From: Sapria himalayana
Taxonomy: Eukaryota > Streptophyta > Magnoliopsida > Malpighiales > Rafflesiaceae
DNA length: 64,000 nt
Assembly: GCA_029783825.1 (NCBI GenBank)
Contig: JAREIK010000751.1
Coordinates: forward strand, 377,602 to 441,601
Reading direction: 5' to 3'
Part shown: positions 57,269 through 64,000 of the stretch, in pieces
Position numbering within the stretch: position 1 is the first letter of the stretch
Layout of the letters: each line of letters starts with the position of its first letter
The notes under the pieces: model-generated
The model's database searches: none
Seen by the model: the letters and a program-made list of their open reading frames with translations, nothing else
Told to the model about the DNA's origin: nothing
Made by a program: the position numbers and the translations under genes

Positions 57269-59030
57269 TATCTTCCCTCCAAGCATTTGCTCCACCAAGT
57301 CTACAAATGTCACCTAAAATAATTATTATTTAACGAATATTTATCAAATTCTATCCAAATAAATAGTTAGCAAAATCTCTCCCATAAATACTAAAATAAA
57401 CACAAACATAATAATAAATACATGTCGAATCACCCAAAAAGTTGTTACATGAAGTATCGAACAAACATGTACACTAAACATATTATTTATCCTTGAGCAA
57501 TGAATCTTTCTCTATCTTTTAAACACATCATAGATATCAATAGAATAAGAATAAATTCAGAACAAAATAATCAAGGATAACAAATATAAATCTCAACATG
57601 GAGTAAAAGGAGGATGGTATGATCAGTAGCGAGGATCAAAATCATAAAATGGGAACTTCACTCTAAATAGCTCAAATGTTGGCATGAATGTGAAAGATCT
57701 CTCTGAACCTTCATTATTGCTTGTTACCCATTCCATCATCATCACAATCACATTGCACAAGTTTCTAGTCATCTCCCAAATGAGTTCGATGAATCTTTAA
57801 ATGAACCATGTAAAACATTTTGGTGCTTTTCACCACTCTTGTCTTCACTCATCACATTTCACAAGTAAAACATTTCTTCCAATATATTTATAATATGGTC
57901 TTCAATTTTTGGGTTGTCATAAATAAAACCTCATTTTTGAGATGCATCGCTCATAATATATCTCCTTTCTCGGTATTAGTTTTATCTTCATCTTCTTTTC
58001 TTTTCATATTCTCTTCATATTTGTTGCTCTTTTCTCTAATTTTTTAGCTAGCAAACTATGCTTATATTTTATCTCCATCTTCAAGCACAACTCCCTATAG
58101 TCAGTTTCCAATTTCATCATTTTCAAAATATCAAAGACTTCTCCCAAGTTTCCTCATTGCCTAGTCAAATAGTACTCAAATAGGCTTGGTGATTCTTCAT
58201 CATAATTTTATATGCTTCTTTTAATTGTATCTACATCAAATATGGAGATAGGTGGTAATTTTTCCAAACTTTGGTTGACTATTCTCCTTAAGAAATTATA
58301 TTTTTTTTGTCTCCTTCAAGCCTTCTCTTTATAAATGCAATTATCAATTTATATATCCATGGGTATCATTCATCTTTTTTCATTTATTGGGACTCCCCCA
58401 ACTCTATATAGGATAGTAATCAAAGAAGATTAAATTATTTGGCAGGAGAATTTATCATCTTGAAAATTAAGAATGGACTTTTTGAAAATTAAGAATGGAC
58501 TTCTTGAAAATCTTTACCACATAAATCTTGAATCCTTTCACTAGGACAAATAGTAATATAATTTTGTCTTGCGTGATGGTGGTGACATGTTGAGTCGAAT
58601 GAAAAATAAAGCATAGGAAATGTAATCAAACTTTACTATCCCCTATGAGTTCTCCCAACACTAAGTATCTATATGCACTTTTTGATGAAACTCTATATTA
58701 TCCTCTTTCATCTATCAATATCTTGGTGACTATCTTGTATTTTGGTTGCATCTTTAGGTATTAGAAGGCCATATCATCTAGAACTCCTTGAAATCCAAAT
58801 ATTTTGTTGATAAATTTCCTATCAGAGAATACCTAACTCTTCATAATAACACCTCTTATCTTGCATGCCTTTTAAATTGGAGTAAAACTCCTAACAATCA
58901 TTATTCCCCAATTCCACATGCTTGCATATTTTGTCCCAATTTCTCCTCTACATTGATACCCATAAAGGTGGAATAAGCTCATTAAATCTTGCTATCTTGT
59001 AACACTTTTCTTGGATAATATTCAGGCCAT
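57269..59030 (-). pseudogene. LTR-X internal region (minus), coding-like, unrecognised
   Basis: On the minus strand the translation between stops is charged and helical, e.g. KMMKLETDYRELCLKMEIKY and NKYEENMKRKEDEDKT near 57,990-58,130, suggesting a decayed coiled-coil (gag-like) protein. Further upstream EEKLGQNMQACGIGE is readable. No catalytic motif or zinc finger seen. 58,455-58,510 holds two and a half copies of a 26-bp unit ('aaaattaagaatggactt'). Confidence 0.35.
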
Positions 59031-59043
59031 TCATCTCTTCATT

Positions 59044-59810
59044 TATATAAGAAAAGTTAGTGCTAGCACAATGACTTCAGAAGGATTCTTAGTGATAGAT
59101 TACCTTTATCACTTGCCTTTGACTTTAAGATTCAATTCGGTTTTCTATCTCCTTGCCCTTCAACTTTGAAATTAATGTTTATTCTTGAAATTTTTTTTGG
59201 ATCTTCAATAGTTAGGGTTACAGAATTACTTGATGGAGTGTTAAAGAAGAATTAAAATTTTCATAAAATTAGGGATTGGGGCTTTATATAGGATCAGGGT
59301 TTAGTTGGTGCTAATAAGAAAATGTTATAATTTTTTGTATGGAAGTGACTTCTCTTTAAAAAAAAAGTTGTGGTTGGTGTTGATTGTTATGAATTGAATT
59401 GACTTATAAGAAAGTCACGACTAGGTTTGAGTATCAAGACTTTGGAAGAAGTCTTAGTGGTAGATTACTTTTGTTGCATGCCTTTGACTTTATGACTCAA
59501 TTCAGTATCCTCTCTCCTTGACCTTAACTTTGAAATTAATATTTTTTCTTCTAACTTTGTTTAGATCTTCAATAGATAAGATTACAGAAGTATTTGTTGG
59601 GGTGAAGAAGAAGAATTAAAAGTGTCATAAAAACTAGGGTTAAGGGCTTTATATAGAATTAGGATTTAGTTGGGGCTTATGAGAAAATGTCGTAACTTTT
59701 TACAAGGTGGCGACTTCTCTTTTAAAAACAAAGTCATGATGGGTTTAATTGTCATGACTTAGATTTACTTATAAAAAAGTCATGACTTTGTTTGAATGCA
59801 ATGAGTTCTT
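59044..59810 (+). repeat. 365-bp tandem duplication with a partial third copy
   Basis: 'agtgatagattacctttat' at 59,091 and 'agtggtagattacttttgt' at 59,456 set a period of 365 bp. Both copies carry 'gcctttgacttta', 'gaaattaat.ttt.ttctt', 'ggctttatataggatcaggg'/'ggctttatatagaattagg' and 'tgacttctcttt'. A third copy begins at about 59,766 and stops after 45 bp. Identity is roughly 80%. Each unit has a TATA-like TTTATATAG. Confidence 0.85.
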
Positions 59811-60186
59811 TTTGTGTGTCCACGGTTATGGTGTCCACATGTATATGTATATATTCATAAAGAATAAAAATATTTATTATATTACACAATGCAAAAAGTA
59901 CAATTTTGAGTTGACTCCCAAGAAGCACTACATTATACATCCATAGATAGACTTTTATTTGATTTTGAATTTGGTTAGTGATTTATGTGGTTGTTTGGCA
60001 CTCTATGTACTAAATATCTTAGAGGATTTGACATGTATTAATTGTTTCTATTGTATTTATTTGAGCATTTATTAAAGAGAATTAACTAAATACATATATT
60101 GAAAAAATTTAATTAATATTAATAAAATCATAACTATTTTGGGTGAAATTGGTAGATTTGGTCAAACAAAGACTTTGGAGGAGAGA

Positions 60187-61823
60187 TGCGATAAAGAGGC
60201 ATGACATTTCCTATGTCATGAATTAGGTACAATTTTCATATCTTATTGAGTTTTATGGTATCATTTATTGATTGTAATGCTATAAAACTAGTCATGATAA
60301 TGAATCTTTAATTAAGTTGTCACAATTTTCTTACTATACAATTCATTATTTATAGCCATGTTATTTTCTTAGAGTCTTGGCTCGACTATCTCTAAAATAC
60401 ATAATGATCATGACATTATTTTTACATCATCATAGTCAGGTACCTTAATAATATAATTAGTCATGATAATTTTTAGAGCTATGACTTATTTTATACAAAG
60501 TCAAAATATCAATTAATTTGAGTCAAAATACTATATTCTACCATGATATTTTATTTCAAAGAATATTTACTCTAGTCGTGATTTTTCCAAAGTCATGACT
60601 TTGTGTTGTAATAAGAAAATATCAAGGACACGTTCTTCTCAATGTTATGACTTTATGTTGCTAAAAGAAAATGCATGAGTCATAGTCATTCCCAACACTA
60701 TAACATTTTGCTATATAAAGAAAATATCAGTCACAATTATTAACAATACAATAATATTTTGTTCTAGAGAGAATTTATTTTAGTCATGACATTCCTAATC
60801 TCACAATATTGTATCCAGAAGGGAGTCACTCAATTCACGACTTTCATTGTGCTATGACTTAACTATTATAGAGAAAATCTAATGAGACTAGAAAGTTGTG
60901 ACCTTGAGCCAGTGACTATACTTTTAGCTTAAAATATCACATGGAGCCTTGGAGTATATAAATACCACTTAGAAGATTTGGCAAGAGAAGGAAGAGGGGT
61001 ATTTGATTTCTAGCCAAGAGATATTAAAAACTCTATGTACCATGATTCCAATCCCCAATTAGAGGTAAATCCAAGGCAAATGAATGTAATATTTGATTGG
61101 GTTTAGGTTTTAATACTTAGAATATCAATTGGGCTAACATTGATAATCCTCGATTCCATAATATATGCCTCAAAATATTTAATGAAAAATCTTCACCAAT
61201 GTTAGGCTAAATTGAGATCTAAGGTTGGTGTAAAATATTTATGTAAGATGAATACATGTTTTTTATAGATTATATAATATGTTAATATTATAGTTGAACG
61301 TTGATGGACATGTCTATTAAATAGAACTAAAATTTAGTGATTTCACTATATCATAGGTTTTTGCATGTCAGCCTGGGTAGAGAGTGAAAGGTATGTCATG
61401 GGACACACTCACATGATGCAATAAGAAAAAGAAACATTGCTTCTAATCTTAATACAAGAGATAAACCTATATATGAAAACTCAAGATTAAGATAAGTTTA
61501 ATCATTACAACTATGACACTTATAGAGTTAAAAGAACGAATATAATTATGACTAATTCATTATGCATATTCTAGAATAAATGATCTCATGTAATGTGAAG
61601 ATTAAGTAGAATATCTAACCAAGAAGTTTTACCATAGTGTGTGAGCTATATATTTGCAATGACAGATGATGATTAGTAAGTCAAGAGGCACACATAAAAG
61701 GAGGTGCTTCATGTGATAGTGACAACCATGTCACTCAATTTTTCTTATATAATTTCAAAATGTAGGATTTATGGGAAGATATATGTTAATTATAAAAAGT
61801 ATAATGCTCATGAAGATGAAAAC

Positions 61824-61862
<39 letters not shown>

Positions 61863-62060
61863 CACATCATTTCATAGCTTTAAGATATTAGGAGTAAGAG
61901 AAAAAAATTTTATATTAAAAATAGTCATCAATGGCATTTGATGTATTGCCTAAAAGGAGTAGATGTTTGAATTATCCATGTTTGGAATAATATATTGCTT
62001 TTATGATAAAATACTGAAGGGACAACTATGAGAAAATTAACCTTTGTAGTGATAGTCTAA
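60187..62060 (+). repeat. LTR-X copy C (plus strand)
   Basis: Starts TGCGATAAAGAGGCATGACATTT right after the polypurine tract TTGGAGGAGAGA (60,175-60,186), so it is a 3' LTR with internal sequence to its left. Contains the tandem block (60,560-60,880; 'agtcatgactttgtgtt', 'agtcattcccaacactata'), the block at 61,060-61,210 shared with B, and CCAATGTTAGGCTAAATTGA shared with A. A (TA)n run lies at 61,831-61,858. Truncated at about 62,060 where the purine tract begins. Confidence 0.78.
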
Positions 62061-62089
62061 GGATGACATCCATATTGTATGCCAATGCT

Positions 62090-64000
62090 AACAAATAGAA
62101 GATGAAGAAAAAAAAAGAAGATGATGACAAATATTAAGAATATGATGATAAATAAGAAGTCAGGGGGGAAGATGATGATGAAGTCTAAGAAGAAGAAAAA
62201 GTAGAAAGTGATGATAAAGAAGAAGTCAGGGGGGAAGATGATGATAAAGAAGTCGAAGAAGAAGAAAAAGTAAAATGTGATGATAAAGAAGAAGAAGAAG
62301 AAGATGGTGATGAAGAAAAAAAAGTAGATGAAGAAGAAGATAACAAAGAAGAAGATGATGACGCTGAAAAAAAATATGATAATGAAAAAAAAGAACATGA
62401 AGAAGAAGAAAAAAAAAAGAAGATGATGATAATGATGAAAAAGAAGTGGAAGAAAGAGTAGAGGTAGAAGAAGAAAAGGAGAAGAAGATGATGAAAAAGA
62501 CTATGGGGGTATAGTAAAAAAAAGAAAAAAAAGATGAAGAAGAATTAAAAAAATGATGATGGAGAAGAAGGAGAAAAAGTTGTAGTGGTATAGAAAAAAG
62601 AGAAAGAAGGAGGAGGAGAAAATGAGGAGAAGAAGAATAAGAATGATAATATGAACAAAAAGAATAAGAAAAATAAGAAGTATGATGAGAAAAAGAAGAA
62701 GAAGATGAAGGAGTATAAGAAAAAGAAAAAATAGTGGTAGTAAAAGGAGAAAAAGAAAAGTAAAAGAAGAAGAAGAGGAAGAACTAGAAGAAGAAGAAGT
62801 ATAATAAAAGGAGGAGGAGGAGTAGTAGAAGAAGGAGAAAAAAATAAGAAAAAGAAAAAGAAGAAGGAGGAGGAGGAAAAATTAAAGAATAAGAAGGAGG
62901 AGAAATTAATTAAGAAGAAGGAGAAGAAGTGGAGAAAAAAAAGGAAGAAGAAGAAGAAGGGGAATAAGAAGAAAAAGAATAAATAGAATAAGAAAAAAAA
63001 GGAGGAACAGGAGGAGTAACTAGGGAAGAAGAAGAAGAAGAAGAATGATAATAATAATAATAATGAGGAGAAGTAGAATAAAAAGAAGAATAATAATAAG
63101 AAGGAGGAGGCGAAGTATAATAAGAAGAAGAACAACAACAATAAGAAGGAGAAGACTATGAAGAAAGATAAGTAGAAGAAAAAAAATAATGATGAAGAAG
63201 ATGAAATAAAAGATAAAGAAGTAAAAGAAGTCGAAGAATTTAAAGTAGAAGATGAAGAGGAAAATATATAAGATGATAAAGAAGAAAAAGATGAAGAAGA
63301 ATGAGAAGGAGAAGTAGAAAAAAAAGAACATGAAGAAAAAGAAAAATAAGATAATGATAATGATAAAAAGAAGAAGACGAAAAGAAGAATAAGAAAAAGA
63401 TAAAAGATAAAAAAAGAAAAAAAGAAAAAGAAGAAGCAAAAGAATAAAGAAAATGAAGAAGCAAAAGAATAAAAAAAAGAAAAAGAAGAAAAAAAGAAGA
63501 AAGAAAGAAGAATAAAAATGAAAAGAAGAAGAAATCAAAGAAGAAGAAAAATGACAATAATAACAAGAACATGAATAAAGAGAAGAAGAAAAAAAATGGG
63601 AAGGAGGTGCTAGTGAGGTAGGTGGAGGAGGTGGTGGAGTAGAATGAGAAGGAGGAGGTGGAGAAAAAAGAAAAAGAAAAAGAAAAGGAAGAAAGAAATA
63701 AAGAAAGAGAAGAAGAAGCATAAGATGCATAAAGAGAAGACGAAAAATGAGGAGTTGGAGAAGAAGAAAAAAAAAGAAGGATGAGGAGGATGAAAAGAAG
63801 AAGAATGCAAATAAGAAGAAGAAGAAGAAGTTGAAGAAAAGGATGACAATGAAGGAGAAAAAGAATTAGAAGAAAAAATATATATGAAGAAGATGATGAT
63901 AAAGAAAAAAAAAGAAAAAGAAGAAGAAGTTGACTAAGGAGAAAAAGAAGAAAAAGAAGAAAAAGAAGAAATATATGAAGAAGATGAAGAAAAAGTAGAT
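62090..64000. repeat. Long imperfect (GAA)n/(GAT)n purine tract, continues past the window
   Basis: About 1.9 kb almost entirely A and G on the plus strand, mostly GAA, GAAA, GAT and GGA words. 62,161-62,290 contains a 66-bp direct duplication (each copy starting 'caggggggaagatgatga'). Open frames on both strands here translate to Phe/Leu/Ser or Lys/Glu runs and are composition artefacts. It begins exactly where LTR-X copy C is truncated. Confidence 0.92.

Noticed and set aside
62057..63849. Long minus-strand open frames (up to 236 codons) of Phe/Leu/Ser
   Set aside because: They are translations of a polypyrimidine strand with no stop-forming words; overlapping frames are equally open and there is no domain or codon structure.
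1..64000. CRISPR arrays, tRNA or rRNA genes, bacterial operons
   Set aside because: Scanned for spaced identical repeats, tRNA-like cloverleaf words and rRNA landmarks; none seen. The tandem repeats present have no unique-spacer pattern.

Overview
This window is AT-rich nuclear DNA from a flowering plant. The evidence is an intronless P-class pentatricopeptide repeat (PPR) gene with a mitochondrial-type leader, plus decayed Ty1/copia, Ty3/gypsy (chromovirus) and hAT elements nested in one another, with satellites and long microsatellites between them. The species cannot be fixed from the sequence. There are no prokaryotic features. The only clearly intact cellular gene is the PPR gene at 27,572-30,316; nearly everything else is transposable-element debris or tandem repeat.

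Layout. 1-3,272: gag-pol remnant of a copia element (+). 3,930-8,350: LTR and internal debris of an unclassified LTR family (called LTR-X here), ending in a near-perfect 185-bp tandem duplication. 8,480-11,088: decayed hAT element (-), inserted at the edge of a 250-bp satellite (11,089-12,250). 12,740-19,480: tandem duplications, a dense (CA)n/(TA)n field and a small GC-rich island. 19,507-22,144: 5'-truncated copia pol (+), whose 3' LTR is split by a structurally complete 5.0-kb Reina-like gypsy element (-; 22,145-27,167; TSD TTATT). 27,429-30,411: PPR gene with a 38-codon upstream ORF and a poly(A) signal. 30,846-47,938: an old copia element with both LTRs, interrupted by a 7.7-kb Tekay/Del-like gypsy (33,260-40,947) and by a 649-bp hAT-type MITE (43,976-44,624). 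51,326-52,042: foldback element. 52,090-55,060: fourth copia remnant. 55,390-62,060: two LTR-X copies in inverted orientation, both following a polypurine tract and sharing about 2.5 kb of internal sequence. 62,090-64,000: almost pure purine tract running off the window.

Relations. By eye, LTR divergence follows the nesting order: the outer copia at 30.8-47.9 kb is oldest, the Tekay element inside it is younger (LTRs about 86% alike), and the Reina element is youngest (about 96%). The copia/Reina nest ends about 380 bp upstream of the PPR start codon, so it limits that gene's promoter. The Reina 5' LTR faces away from the gene.

I found no evidence of a new multi-gene system. The most interesting signals are the duplicated start region of the PPR gene, the inverted LTR-X pair, about 83-bp direct repeats flanking the Tekay element, hAT subterminal motifs, and a 31/93-bp higher-order minisatellite. 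Ages and percentages are by-eye estimates.
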